NCBI RefSeq assembly: GCF_003853415.1
Contig: NZ_QTPP01000004.1
Coordinates: 62,001-126,000, forward strand
Source: Burkholderia sp. Bp9142
GTDB taxonomy: Bacteria; Pseudomonadota; Gammaproteobacteria; Burkholderiales; Burkholderiaceae
Reading direction: 5' to 3'
Length of the DNA stretch: 64,000 nt
Positions 8,363 through 17,421 of the stretch are shown piece after piece. Made by a program: the position numbers and the translations under genes. The notes below the pieces were generated by a model that was not told the origin of the DNA, ran no database searches, and worked only from the letters and a program-made list of their open reading frames with translations. Position 1 is the first letter of the stretch, and each line of letters starts with the position of its first letter.

Positions 8363-8411
8363 GAGCGTCCTCCATCGACACGGGATCGTGTCGCAGATGA
8401 ACGCATTATAT

Positions 8412-8430
8412 ATCGCGTGCGATCTTATCG
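8412..8430 (-). promoter_or_regulatory. Putative OhrR operator at ohrR
   Basis: ATCGCGTGCGAT (one base off the ohr palindromes) followed by CTT and ATCG, within an A/T-rich promoter-like patch (ATTATATA at 8405-8412). It is placed to overlap the ohrR promoter. Confidence 0.55.
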
Positions 8431-8489
8431 GGAGCATGATTATCGTTTCCGATCAACAGGATGCGATACGCGCGGCGCCCCGCTCGCGC

Positions 8490-8633
8490 TCAGTCCCTGC
8501 ATCCGTCGTTTCGACCCCGGCGATTGCCGGTCCGCGTTCGGCTGATCGACAGCAGCGAACACTGGACCGGATGTGCGATTTCGGTTGCGAGCCCGCCCGC
8601 GGCGAACAGCAGGATCATCAGCCAGCGTTTCAT
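8490..8633 (-). CDS. Small 47-residue protein coupled to the GFA gene
   Basis: A short frame too small for most gene callers. It begins with MKRWLMILLFAAGGLATEIA, a Lys/Arg start followed by a hydrophobic segment like a signal peptide or membrane anchor, then an Arg-rich tail. Its ATG overlaps the TGA stop of the GFA gene (ATGA at 8633-8630), the usual arrangement for translational coupling. No family recognised. The start and hydrophobic segment look real; the basic tail might be chance read-through. Confidence 0.4.
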   Translation of the reverse strand: MKRWLMILLFAAGGLATEIAHPVQCSLLSISRTRTGNRRGRNDGCRD

Positions 8634-9001
8634 GCGTCCTCCACGACGGAAAGGCTCGCGCCGTCGGCGACCGCCGCGTCGAGCGCGTACGGATCGACGC
8701 CGTCGAGACAGCCGAGATTGACGCGCCAGCACGCGGGGTCCTTGCGCGTCTGGTGAAACGGATAGATGCCGCACCGGCTGCAGAAATAGTGACGGGCCGT
8801 GCGCGTGTTGAAGCGGTAGAGCGTCAGCGCGCCCTCGCCCGCGACGATCTTGAGGTCGGCCGCAGCGAACATCGGGCTCATCAGCGCGCCGCGACGGCGG
8901 CAGAGGCTGCAGTTGCAGCGAACCGCCGGCGCAAGCGCGGTCCGGACTTCGAATTTCACCGTGCCGCAGTGGCAGGATCCGTTGAACCATGTCGCAGACA
9001 T
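8630..9001 (-). CDS. GFA-family (glutathione-dependent formaldehyde-activating-like) zinc protein
   Basis: A 123-residue protein of the GFA/CENP-V fold. The zinc-binding cysteines are visible as GSCHCGTVKF, RCNCSLC and FCSRCG, in the usual order. Members of this family are often annotated as S-(hydroxymethyl)glutathione synthase, but most have no demonstrated activity. GAGGAGC precedes the start at 9001. It overlaps the next small frame by 4 bases. Confidence 0.88.
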   Translation of the reverse strand: MSATWFNGSCHCGTVKFEVRTALAPAVRCNCSLCRRRGALMSPMFAAADLKIVAGEGALTLYRFNTRTARHYFCSRCGIYPFHQTRKDPACWRVNLGCLDGVDPYALDAAVADGASLSVVEDA

Positions 9002-9175
9002 GTCGTGCTCCTCAAGAGGTCATGTCCGCTTTATAGCGGGCCCGGGCCCATGCGTTGTATCGCGCTGTATCCACGCGGCGCGCGGATACAGAACGTTGCA
9101 ATTTTGTGGCCGTCGATGCGCGTTGCAGTGGCGTAGCGGCGCATTCGCCGAGCGTCGGCGCGCGCGGCCCGGGAA

Positions 9176-10276
9176 TCAGTCCAGCACGTGCTGCAACCGC
9201 GCGATGGCCGCTCGCGTCTCGCGCTCGAGCGTCGCGAACAGTTCGGCCGCCGGCAGCGACCGGACGAGCGGCGCCGCCTGCCCGGCCCACTGCGCGCCGT
9301 AGCCGAACTCGCCGTTCGCCTTGGCGGCCGCATGCAGCGCTTTGCCGGCGTCGTACGCGATCGGATAGGCCGGCGTGGCCGGTGCATGCGGATCGTCGCC
9401 GAGCGCGGTCAGGCGGTTCGCGATGCCGCGCGCGAGGCGGCCGGAAATCGCGGTCGTGAAGGTCGTGCGGCGCGCCGCGTCGCCGAGGAGCGCGCGACGA
9501 TAGCCGTCGTCGATCGATGTCTCCGGACACGCGACGAAGGCGGTGCCGAGTTGCGCGGCCTGCGCGCCGAGGGCGAGCGCCGCGGCGATGCCGTCGCCGT
9601 CCATGATGCCGCCGGCGGCGATCACCGGCAGCGCGCATTCGCGCACGATCAGGCGCGTCAGCGCGAACGTGCCGAGTCCGTCGTCGTGTGCCGTCGAGTC
9701 GAACACGCCGCGGTGGCCGCCGGCCTCGATGCCCTGCGCGACGATCGCATCGATGCCGGCCGCGGCGATCTGCCGGGCTTCGTCGAGATTCGTCGCGGCC
9801 GCGAACAGCGTGATGCCCGCGCGCTTCAACACGGCGATGGCCTCATCGGACGGCAACCCGAAATGAAAGCTCACGACCGCCGGTTTTTCTTCGACCAGCA
9901 TCGCGAGCATCGCATCGTCCGCGACGAAGCTCGTGTAGATCTCCGACAGTGACGCCGGCGGCGCCGCGCCCTGTTCGCGGAACGCCGGCGCGAGCCAGTC
10001 GAGCCACGCGCGTTCGACGGCGGCGTCGGCACGGGCCGGCTGATGGCAGAACAGGTTGATGTTGAACGGCAGGTCGGTGAGCGCGCGCGTGTCGCGGATC
10101 ATCGTGCGCGCGCCGTCGGCGTTCGTCGCGCCGACGCCGAGCGAGCCGAGCCCGCCCGCGTTCGACACGGCAGCCGCCAGCGCGGGCGTGCTGACGCCGG
10201 CCATCGGCGCCTGGATGATCGGGGTGCGGATGCCGAGCGTGCGCAACAGCGTCCGGTTGTCGGTCGGTCGATTCAT
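9176..10276 (-). CDS. Nitronate monooxygenase (2-nitropropane dioxygenase family)
   Basis: A 366-residue FMN-dependent TIM-barrel enzyme that oxidises alkyl nitronates to carbonyl compounds and nitrite. Typical segments are the N-terminal [31 protein letters not shown] with the catalytic histidine, and the FMN-phosphate loop [21 protein letters not shown]. The start at 10276 is supported by GCAGGAGG. The upstream in-frame extension is not conserved-looking. No obvious operon partner. Confidence 0.9.
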   Translation of the reverse strand: MNRPTDNRTLLRTLGIRTPIIQAPMAGVSTPALAAAVSNAGGLGSLGVGATNADGARTMIRDTRALTDLPFNINLFCHQPARADAAVERAWLDWLAPAFREQGAAPPASLSEIYTSFVADDAMLAMLVEEKPAVVSFHFGLPSDEAIAVLKRAGITLFAAATNLDEARQIAAAGIDAIVAQGIEAGGHRGVFDSTAHDDGLGTFALTRLIVRECALPVIAAGGIMDGDGIAAALALGAQAAQLGTAFVACPETSIDDGYRRALLGDAARRTTFTTAISGRLARGIANRLTALGDDPHAPATPAYPIAYDAGKALHAAAKANGEFGYGAQWAGQAAPLVRSLPAAELFATLERETRAAIARLQHVLD

Positions 10277-10973
10277 GTCGTTGCCTCCTGCAACGTCGGG
10301 GATCGGAATGCCGCGGCCGGGTGCCGGCCGAAGTGGCTGGATCGGGTTCGGCACGTGGTGTGCTCACGGCGCTTTGCGCGGAGCCGGCCATGCGAAAGCG
10401 GTGTCGGATACGGCGGACGATCGGGCGATGACGCTCGCCCGCGCGCGGCGCGACGCGTTCCCGGATCGTCGCGTCCGAACGGGGCGCGCAACGGCATCCC
10501 CGCAACTGCGCCCATGCTACGCCAGTCCGTCGCCCACGGGCCAGCCCGTGATCGGCGCTATCGGCCGCGCACCCGATATGCGAGCGCCGCGCAGGCCGTC
10601 AGCCGCGCGGCCGGCGAGCGCGGTCAACATCAGGCAGCCGACGATTACGTTCCAGCTGCCGATCCGATCGCCGAGCGCGCAGCATGACCCATGGTTATCC
10701 CTGTCCTTGCGTTCCCGCAGCGGCCGGCCTTGTTTCCGACGCCCGTGGCGCGGGCGTTCCGCAGCCTTTCTGCTCGGGAAAGGGTGCTTGAAGCATCCGC
10801 AATTATCGCGCCGCGCAAATTCGCCCACCATGTTTCGGACGATCGGCGCCACTCGCTCATCCGGCCTTTCGCGGGCCCGGCGCGCGCATGCGTCGCGTCG
10901 CGCGACCGGCCTGTGATGCCGGCCACGAACGGCCGGGCGTCGCGCCACGGCGAATTGACAATCAGGAGACACG
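10277..10973. other. Long intergenic region without a convincing gene
   Basis: About 700 bp between the divergently transcribed nitronate monooxygenase and MFS genes. Open frames exist on both strands but are Arg-rich and lack ribosome sites. A minus-strand frame ending at 10517 has a short hydrophobic piece (NVIVGCLMLTALAG), too weak to call. The AATTGACAATCAGGAG just before 10974 supplies the ribosome site of the MFS gene. Confidence 0.5.
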
Positions 10974-12431
10974 ATGAACAGCCAACCCCTCGACCTTGGC
11001 GGCACCGCGGGCGGACCCGCGTCCGCCGTACCGCCCGCGGCCCGGGCCGGCGCCGATGCGACGGCCCTGCCCGCCCGCGGCATCACGCTCGGCGAATTCA
11101 TGGACGACCTGCCGGTCGGTGCGCTACACCGGTTCGTCGTCTGGGTCATCGGCATCGGGCTGTTCTTCGACATGTACGAGATCTTCCTCGTCAGCACGAT
11201 CGGTTCCGCGCTGCAGCACGAATACGGACTGAGCCGGCAAAGCGCCGATTTCAAGCTGCTGCTGGCATCGGCATTCATCGGGATGTTCGTCGGCGCGATG
11301 TGTCTCGGCACCCTCGCCGACCGCATCGGCCGGCGCAAGGCGTTCCTGCTGACGCTCGTCTGGTACAGCGCGTTCTCGCTGATCGGCGCGTTCTCGGTGA
11401 ACGCCGACATGCTGGTCGCATGCCGGTTCCTGACGGGTATCGGCGTCGGCGCGATCTACCCGGTCGCCGACAGTTTCCTGTCGGAAATCCTGCCGAAGGA
11501 GAAGCGCGGACGGCTCGCCGCGTGGGCCTATACGACTTCGTACGTCGCGGTGCCGCTGGTCGGCTTCCTCGCGCTGTGGCTGAACCCGCTGCATGTCGCG
11601 GGCGTGGCCGGCTGGCGCATCATCCTCGCGATCGGCAGCCTCGGTGCCGTGTACATGCTGCTGGTCCAGCACCGGCTGCCGGAAAGCCCGCGCTGGCTGC
11701 TCGCGCAGGGCCGCATCGCGGATGCGCATGCCGCGGCGCGGCGCTTCGCGGACAGCGCCGGCGTGCGCGTGCCCGAGCAGTTCGCGGCATCGGCCGAGCC
11801 GCGGCGCCCGCTGAGCCTCGGCGAGCGCATCGCGCTGCTGCGCCGCCGGCCTTACGGCGCGCGCTACCTGATGCTCGCGGTGTTCCACCTGTTCCAGGGC
11901 TTCGGCTATTACGGCTTCGGCACGCTCGCGGGCACGGTCGTCAAGAGCCGCGGGTTCGACGTGACGGACAGCACGTTGTTCATTGCACTGTCGTTCATCG
12001 GTTATCCGATCGGCTCGCTGCTGTCGATTCCGCTGCTGAACTGGATCGAGCGCCGCACGCTCGTGATCGTGTCGATCCTGTCGATCGCCGCGTTCGGGCT
12101 GTGCTTCGCGTACTCGGGCAATACGGCGCTGATCGTCTGCTTCGGCTTCCTGACGACCTGTGCATCGAACGTGTTCAGCAACGCATATCACGTGTACCAG
12201 GCGGAGATCTTCCCGGCGCGCGTACGCTCGACCGCGATCGGCAGCACGTACTCGCTGTCGCGCATCGTCAGCGGCGTGCTGCCGTTCGTGCTGTTGCCGG
12301 TGCTGGCCGAACACGGCGCGGGTGCGATGTTCGGCGTGATCTCGGTCGCGCTCGGCATCGTCGCCGTCACGTTGCGCGTGCTCGGGCCGCTGACCACGCG
12401 GCGCAGCCAGGACGACATCAACCCGGTATGA
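10974..12431 (+). CDS. MFS transporter, metabolite:H+ symporter type
   Basis: A 485-residue inner-membrane transporter with about 12 hydrophobic segments and a 60-residue cytoplasmic N-terminus. The first half has the MFS signature GTLADRIGRRKAF, and the loop after helix 6 has PESPRWLL, the sugar/organic-acid porter motif. The second half contains AEIFPARVRSTAIG. It starts at ATG 10974 with AGGAG upstream. It converges on a LysR gene and neighbours a hydrolase/CoA-transferase block, so an aromatic or branched carboxylic acid is a plausible substrate (inference). Confidence 0.9.
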   Translation: MNSQPLDLGGTAGGPASAVPPAARAGADATALPARGITLGEFMDDLPVGALHRFVVWVIGIGLFFDMYEIFLVSTIGSALQHEYGLSRQSADFKLLLASAFIGMFVGAMCLGTLADRIGRRKAFLLTLVWYSAFSLIGAFSVNADMLVACRFLTGIGVGAIYPVADSFLSEILPKEKRGRLAAWAYTTSYVAVPLVGFLALWLNPLHVAGVAGWRIILAIGSLGAVYMLLVQHRLPESPRWLLAQGRIADAHAAARRFADSAGVRVPEQFAASAEPRRPLSLGERIALLRRRPYGARYLMLAVFHLFQGFGYYGFGTLAGTVVKSRGFDVTDSTLFIALSFIGYPIGSLLSIPLLNWIERRTLVIVSILSIAAFGLCFAYSGNTALIVCFGFLTTCASNVFSNAYHVYQAEIFPARVRSTAIGSTYSLSRIVSGVLPFVLLPVLAEHGAGAMFGVISVALGIVAVTLRVLGPLTTRRSQDDINPV

Positions 12432-12441
12432 CGCGGCGACC

Positions 12442-12473
12442 GGCACGGGGCGTGCGAATACGCGCCCCGTGCC
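12442..12473. terminator. GC-rich hairpin between convergent MFS and lysR genes
   Basis: A perfect 11-bp stem (GGCACGGGGCG / CGCCCCGTGCC) with a 10-nt loop lies 10 bp after the MFS stop and 18 bp from the lysR stop. No T-run follows on either strand, so it is a possible bidirectional transcription stop or pause rather than a classical terminator. Confidence 0.55.
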
Positions 12474-12490
12474 TCGCGTCGACGGCGCGC

Positions 12491-13384
12491 TCAGCGCGCC
12501 GACATGAAATCGAACAGCTTCGCGATGTCGGTGGTCAGCACGGTGCCGGCCTTCACGCCGACCCACAGCGTGCGCGTGGCCCACGCGTCGTCGAGCTTCA
12601 CGACCCCGAGCCGCGCCGCGCGCTCGCCGGTTACCGCGTCGCGCGGCAACACGCCGATGCCGAGCCCGGCCTCGATCATCCGGCTCACGCCGTCGAAATT
12701 CGATACCTGGATGCGCAGCTTCAGCGAGCGTTCGGCCGCGAATGCGGCATCGGTCATCCGCGCAAGCAGCGAGCTGCCGTCGCTCAGGCCGACGTAGTCT
12801 TCATCGAGCGTATCCGCGAAACGGATGCTGTCGTGCGCGGCGAAGCGATGTCCGCGCGGCACGAGCAGCACGAGCTCGTCACGCCGGTACAGCCGGCGTT
12901 CGATGCCGGGCGCGGGCACGTTGTCCGCGAACACGCCGAGATCGGCCTTGCCGGCCTCGAGCGCGTCGACGATCTCGTGGCTCAGCCGCTCCTCGAGACT
13001 GACCTTGATGCCCGGATTGTCGGTGAGGAATGCGGCGAGATCGGCCGGCAGAAACTGGACGATGGCCGACGTGTTGGTCCACACGTGAATGTGGCCGCGC
13101 ACGCCGGTGACGTAGTCGCTCATCTCGTGCGCCATCCGGTTGACCTGCTCGATCACCTTCGCCGCATGGTCGAGCAGCGCGCGGCCCGCCGGCGTCAGCT
13201 CGACACCGCGCGCATGCCGGACGAACAGCGCGCTGCCGGTCACGCTTTCGAGTTCGGCGATGCGCTTGCTGACCGCGGACAGCGTGAGCTGGCCGTGTTC
13301 GGCCGCCTTGGTCAGGCTGCCGTGCTCGGCGACGAGCGCGAACACGCGCAGCGACTGCAAATCGAAATGAAGCGGGTTCACCAT
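12491..13384 (-). CDS. LysR-family transcriptional regulator
   Basis: A 297-residue LysR regulator. The helix-turn-helix region includes VAEHGSLTKAAEHGQLTLSAVSKRI. The effector domain contains VSLEERLSHEIVDALEAGKADLGVF and MIEAGLGIGVLPRD. It belongs to the group with a short N-terminal lead (MVNPLHFDLQSL). It is transcribed in the same direction as the following hydrolase block and converges with the MFS gene, so it probably controls one or both. Confidence 0.88.
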   Translation of the reverse strand: MVNPLHFDLQSLRVFALVAEHGSLTKAAEHGQLTLSAVSKRIAELESVTGSALFVRHARGVELTPAGRALLDHAAKVIEQVNRMAHEMSDYVTGVRGHIHVWTNTSAIVQFLPADLAAFLTDNPGIKVSLEERLSHEIVDALEAGKADLGVFADNVPAPGIERRLYRRDELVLLVPRGHRFAAHDSIRFADTLDEDYVGLSDGSSLLARMTDAAFAAERSLKLRIQVSNFDGVSRMIEAGLGIGVLPRDAVTGERAARLGVVKLDDAWATRTLWVGVKAGTVLTTDIAKLFDFMSAR

Positions 13385-13502
13385 GATGAAGGTCCAGGGG
13401 AAAGCCGTGCGGCGCGGGCGAATGGCGCCGGACCGGCCTGATGCCGATCATACGCCCGGCCGCGCGGCGCGGATTGGCGCGAATGGGTGCAATCCGGCGC
13501 GG

Positions 13503-14330
13503 TCAGCGCGGCCCGATCGCCTGCAACGCGGCGAGCATCGCACTGTCGGGCGTCGCGAGATCGTCGAGCACCGTGAAGTGCTGCATGCCGGGCAGCCATG
13601 CGCGCGCGACCCGCTCGCCGGCCGCTTCGCATGCGTCCGCGTATTCGTGTGCGTGGCGCACGAGTTCCGGCAGCTCGGCCGCGCCGACCGCGATGACGGT
13701 CGGCGCGCCGGGCCCGACATGACGCAGCGGGCTGTATGCGGCGATTTCCCGTGCGGTCAGATTCAGTTTGTCGTCGAGCACGGAGAGCGAGATCGGCTCG
13801 AGATCGACGAGCGGGCTGATCGCCAGCGCCGATACGACGGCCGGATGCGCGCGATGCACGGCCGTCAGGTGGCCGCCCGCCGAGTGACCGCCCAGGTGGA
13901 TCGGCCGCCGTGCGGTGCCGATGCCGTCGGGATCGGCCGCGAGATGGTCGAGCAACGTGCCGATCTCGCCGACGATGTCGGTCATCGATGCGGCCGGGGC
14001 GAGCGTGTATTCGGCGAGCACGACGTCGAAGCCGCGCGCGAGCGGCCCGGCGGCCGCGTACGCGAAATCCTCCTTCGCGCAGTGCTGCCAGTAGCCGCCG
14101 TGAATGAACACGAACAGCGGCGCGCCGGGACGGCCGCACGGCAGCCAGTCGAAGCGCTGCTCGGAACCTGCGCCGTAACGCAGGTCGCGCCGCCCGGGCG
14201 TCGCATCGTAAAGCGCCCTGCTGCGTGCCTGGCACGATGCGAGCACGGCCGGGAAATCGGGAATGGCCTTCGTGTTCAGGTAGGCGGCGTCGAGCGCCGC
14301 GCGGTCCATGCCGCGATAGAGGATCGTCAT
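13503..14330 (-). CDS. Alpha/beta hydrolase, arylformamidase-like
   Basis: A 275-residue alpha/beta-hydrolase related to kynurenine formamidases and carboxylesterases. The oxyanion motif is FIHGGYW, the nucleophile elbow is GGHSAGGH, and the catalytic His is in GMQHFT. It starts at ATG 14330 with GGAGC upstream; the frame upstream of this is not conserved-looking. It is the next minus-strand gene after the VOC, HMG-CoA-lyase and CoA-transferase genes. Substrate not determinable, but an N-formyl or ester substrate is likely. Confidence 0.82.
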   Translation of the reverse strand: MTILYRGMDRAALDAAYLNTKAIPDFPAVLASCQARSRALYDATPGRRDLRYGAGSEQRFDWLPCGRPGAPLFVFIHGGYWQHCAKEDFAYAAAGPLARGFDVVLAEYTLAPAASMTDIVGEIGTLLDHLAADPDGIGTARRPIHLGGHSAGGHLTAVHRAHPAVVSALAISPLVDLEPISLSVLDDKLNLTAREIAAYSPLRHVGPGAPTVIAVGAAELPELVRHAHEYADACEAAGERVARAWLPGMQHFTVLDDLATPDSAMLAALQAIGPR

Positions 14331-14586
14331 GCGGGAAGCTCCTGGGTCGGATTGCGGATACGCGGGACGTTCGCGGTGCCCGCGGCGAAGGCGGCGGACA
14401 GGCCGACGCCGTTGCACCATTATCCGCAGCGCGACCGGGGCCGGCTATCCGGAATCGGCGGGCGCGGCGGGCGCCTGTCCGCTTTCGGCGGAGGACTGCC
14501 GCGCAGCGGGCAGGTTCTGCCGGCGCGTGCGCGAACGGGCGGACCGGCCGCGATGAAGCGGCACGACGGCCGCCGCCCGGCGCAAC

Positions 14587-14970
14587 TCAGATCAACTCGG
14601 AGATCTCGATCAGGTTCAGGTCCGGGTCGCGCACGTACACCGACCGGATCTTGCGCGTCGCACCGGTGCGTTCGACGGGCCCTTCGACGATCGGCCATTC
14701 GACGCGTTGCAGATGCGCGATCACGTCGTCGAGCGGCACCGACGCGATGAAGCACAGGTCGAGCGCACCGGGCACCGGCACGTGCGCCTTCGGCTCGAAC
14801 TCCGCGCCGCGCACGTGCAGGTTGATCTTCTGGTTGCCGAAACGGAACGCGAGCCGGCCCGCGCCGAAGGTTTCGAGCTGCATCTGCAGCACTTCCGTGT
14901 AGAAATGCTTCGTCCGCTCGGGATCGACGCAGGTCAGCACGAGGTGGTCGAGGTGGTCAATCAGCGCCAT
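14587..14970 (-). CDS. VOC-family (glyoxalase/bleomycin resistance) protein
   Basis: A 127-residue vicinal-oxygen-chelate protein. The start DHLDHLVLTCVDPERTKHFY and the end SVYVRDPDLNLIEISEL give the paired beta-alpha-beta-beta-beta modules and the metal ligands (His near residue 9, Glu near the C-terminus). Closest in style to the biphenyl-diol-dioxygenase-like/YwkD group. It lies 15 bp downstream of the HMG-CoA-lyase-like gene and is probably co-transcribed. Confidence 0.85.
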   Translation of the reverse strand: MALIDHLDHLVLTCVDPERTKHFYTEVLQMQLETFGAGRLAFRFGNQKINLHVRGAEFEPKAHVPVPGALDLCFIASVPLDDVIAHLQRVEWPIVEGPVERTGATRKIRSVYVRDPDLNLIEISELI

Positions 14971-14985
14971 GTGATTCGCTCCTGT

Positions 14986-15948
14986 TCACGAGAAAGCCCG
15001 CTGCGCCGGCATGTCGCCGGCTTCGGCGCGCGGCGGCGGATGAAGGTCCGAGCGGCGCCCGGCCTTCAGGATCTGGCTCGGCACGTCATGCCCGATCAGC
15101 GCGGGCAGCCGTGCGGCCGCGGCGAGCACGGCCGCGAGGTCGATGCCCGTATCGTAGCCGTCGAGCGCGAGCATGTGCACGAGCTCCTCGGTGCATGCGT
15201 TGCCGGTCGCGCCCGGCGCGTACGGACAGCCGCCGAGCCCGCCGAGCGACGCGTCGAAGCGGTCGATGCCGGCGTCGAGCGCGGCGAGCGTGTTCGCGAG
15301 CGCCATCCCGCGCGTGTTGTGAAAGTGCAGCGTGAGCTGCAACGCGCCGAAGCGTCCGCGCGCGCGTCCGGCCAGCCCGCGCACCTGCGACGGATACGCC
15401 ATGCCGGTCGTGTCGCACAGCGTGAAGCCGTGCACGCCGAGATCCGCGAAGCGCTGCATCCACGCGAGCACGGTTTCGTCACGCACGTCGCCTTCCATCG
15501 GACAACCCATCGCGGTCGACAGCGACACGTTGATCGCGACGCCCGAGCCGCGCACCGCGTCGATCACGTCGCGCAGCTGCGCGAACGACTGCTCGCGGGT
15601 CATCCGCAGGTTCGCGCGGTTGTGGCTCTCGCTCATTGACATCACGAGGTTCACCTCGTCGACGCCGCACGACAGCGCACGCTCCGCGCCGCGCACGTTC
15701 GGCACGAGCACCGTATAGACGACGCCCGGCGCGCGCATGATGCCGTGCATCACGGCCTCCGCGTCGCGCAGCGCGGGGATCGCCTTCGGCGACGTGAACG
15801 ACGTGACCTCGATCTTCGCGAAGCCGCATGCGCTCAATGCGTCGACGAGCGCGATCTTGTCGTCGGTGTCGACGAACGCCGCTTCATTCTGGAAACCGTC
15901 GCGCGTCGCGACTTCGTGGAGGTAGAGTCGTTGGGGGGGCTTGCTCAT
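14986..15948 (-). CDS. Hydroxymethylglutaryl-CoA lyase family protein
   Basis: A 320-residue TIM-barrel lyase of the DRE-TIM (HMGL-like) family, which splits 3-hydroxyacyl-CoA esters such as HMG-CoA into acetyl- or acetoacetyl-type products. Seen are EVATRDGFQNE (the DRE-type metal/acid motif), CDTTGMA, HFHNTRGMALAN with the metal histidines, and the catalytic cysteine loop GLGGCPYAPGATGN. It sits directly after a CaiB CoA transferase, which suggests the pair activates and cleaves a branched dicarboxylic or hydroxy acid; citramalyl-CoA-type lyases share these motifs. Confidence 0.88.
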   Translation of the reverse strand: MSKPPQRLYLHEVATRDGFQNEAAFVDTDDKIALVDALSACGFAKIEVTSFTSPKAIPALRDAEAVMHGIMRAPGVVYTVLVPNVRGAERALSCGVDEVNLVMSMSESHNRANLRMTREQSFAQLRDVIDAVRGSGVAINVSLSTAMGCPMEGDVRDETVLAWMQRFADLGVHGFTLCDTTGMAYPSQVRGLAGRARGRFGALQLTLHFHNTRGMALANTLAALDAGIDRFDASLGGLGGCPYAPGATGNACTEELVHMLALDGYDTGIDLAAVLAAAARLPALIGHDVPSQILKAGRRSDLHPPPRAEAGDMPAQRAFS

Positions 15949-15969
15949 GTCGTTGTCCCGGTGGCTGGT

Positions 15970-17160
15970 TCAGATCACGCGGCGCGTGCGCCAGTCGTCG
16001 CGCGTCGCGGCATCGATGCCGATCGATTCGAGTACCGCGTCGCTGTCGGCGCCGAGCGCGGGTGCGGGACGCTCGATGCGTCCCGGCGTCGCGCCGAGTT
16101 TCGGCACGATGCCCGGCACGAGCACGGGCGTGCCGTCGGGCAGCGCCGCGTCGACGATCATGTCGCGCGCGCGGTAATGCGGATCGGCCGCGATGTCCGC
16201 GACGTCGTAGATGCGCCCGGACGGAATGCGCGCGTCGTTCAGCGCGGCGAGCACCTCGTCGAGGTCGTACCGCGCGCTCCAAGCGCCGATCGCCGCGTCG
16301 ATGCGCGCGACCTGCGCGACGCGCCCGTCGTTGTGCGCGAGCGCGGGATCGTTGCCGAGATCGGGGCGCCCGATCAGTTCCATCAGGCGCCGGAAGATGC
16401 TGTCGCCGTTGCCGGCGATCAGCGCGTACTTGCCGTCACGGCAGCGGTACGCGTTGGTCGGCGCGATGCCGGGCAGGCTGCTGCCGGCCGCCTCGCGCAC
16501 GGCGCCGAACGCCGAGTATTCGGGCAGCAGGCTTTCCATCATGTTGAAGACGGATTCGTACAGCGCGACGTCGACGACCTGCCCCTTGCCGCCCTGCTGC
16601 TCGCGATGCCGCAGCGCGAGCAGGATGCCGATCACGCCGTGCAGCGCCGACAGCGAATCGCCGAGCGACACGCCGACGCGCACCGGCGTGCGGCCCGGTT
16701 CGCCGGTCAGGTGGCGCAGGCCGCCCATCGCCTCGGCGATCACGCCGAAGCCGGGCCGGTCGCGATACGGGCCGGTCTGGCCGAAGCCCGAGACGCGCAG
16801 CATCACGAGCCGCGGGTTGATCGCGGACAGCGCCTCCCAGCCGAGCCCCCATCCTTCGAGCGTGCCGGGCCGGAAGTTCTCGATCAGCACGTCGGTCCCG
16901 GCGACGAGGCGGCGCACGGCGTCCTGCCCTTCGGGCGTGCGCAGGTCGAGCGCGAGCGAGCGCTTGTTACGCGACTGCGCGGCCCACCAGACCGACGTGC
17001 CGTCGTGCAGCAGCCGCCATTTGCGCAGCGGGTCGCCGACGCCGGGCGGCTCGACCTTGATCACGTCCGCGCCGAATTCGGCGAGCATCCGGCCCGCGAA
17101 GGGCCCGGCGATCAGTTGGCCGAGTTCCAGCACGCGGATACCGTCCAGGGGGCGCGTCAT
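15970..17160 (-). CDS. CaiB/BaiF-family CoA transferase
   Basis: A 396-residue class III CoA transferase. Family signatures are the start RPLDGIRVLELGQLIAGPFA, GADVIKVEPPG, NKRSLALDLRTPEG and LIENFRPGTLEGWGLG. These enzymes transfer CoA between carboxylic acids using an active-site aspartate. ATG 17160 is chosen since it directly precedes the conserved N-terminus. The HMG-CoA-lyase-like gene begins 21 bp downstream, so this is the first gene of that operon. It is divergent from the 2-hydroxyacid dehydrogenase gene. Confidence 0.9.
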   Translation of the reverse strand: MTRPLDGIRVLELGQLIAGPFAGRMLAEFGADVIKVEPPGVGDPLRKWRLLHDGTSVWWAAQSRNKRSLALDLRTPEGQDAVRRLVAGTDVLIENFRPGTLEGWGLGWEALSAINPRLVMLRVSGFGQTGPYRDRPGFGVIAEAMGGLRHLTGEPGRTPVRVGVSLGDSLSALHGVIGILLALRHREQQGGKGQVVDVALYESVFNMMESLLPEYSAFGAVREAAGSSLPGIAPTNAYRCRDGKYALIAGNGDSIFRRLMELIGRPDLGNDPALAHNDGRVAQVARIDAAIGAWSARYDLDEVLAALNDARIPSGRIYDVADIAADPHYRARDMIVDAALPDGTPVLVPGIVPKLGATPGRIERPAPALGADSDAVLESIGIDAATRDDWRTRRVI

Positions 17161-17421
17161 GACTGTCTCCGAAGAAATCGTGTTGTCGATGACGGCGATC
17201 ATGACGGCGTTCGCGCCCGGCGAAAATCGATCGATGCTCAACCTGCCTTTCCCGAACGGAAAGGCAGCGAACCGGGAGAACGTCGCGCCCTCGCCTGCGA
17301 GGGGCGCCGGCCTTTCCGCGCGGGAAAGCGCGCTCGCGCAACGGTCAAGCCCGATCACGCGCGCCGTTGGCAGAATCGTTGCCGTTGCGCGCCCGCCGGG
17401 CGCCCGTCAGTGAGACCCGCC

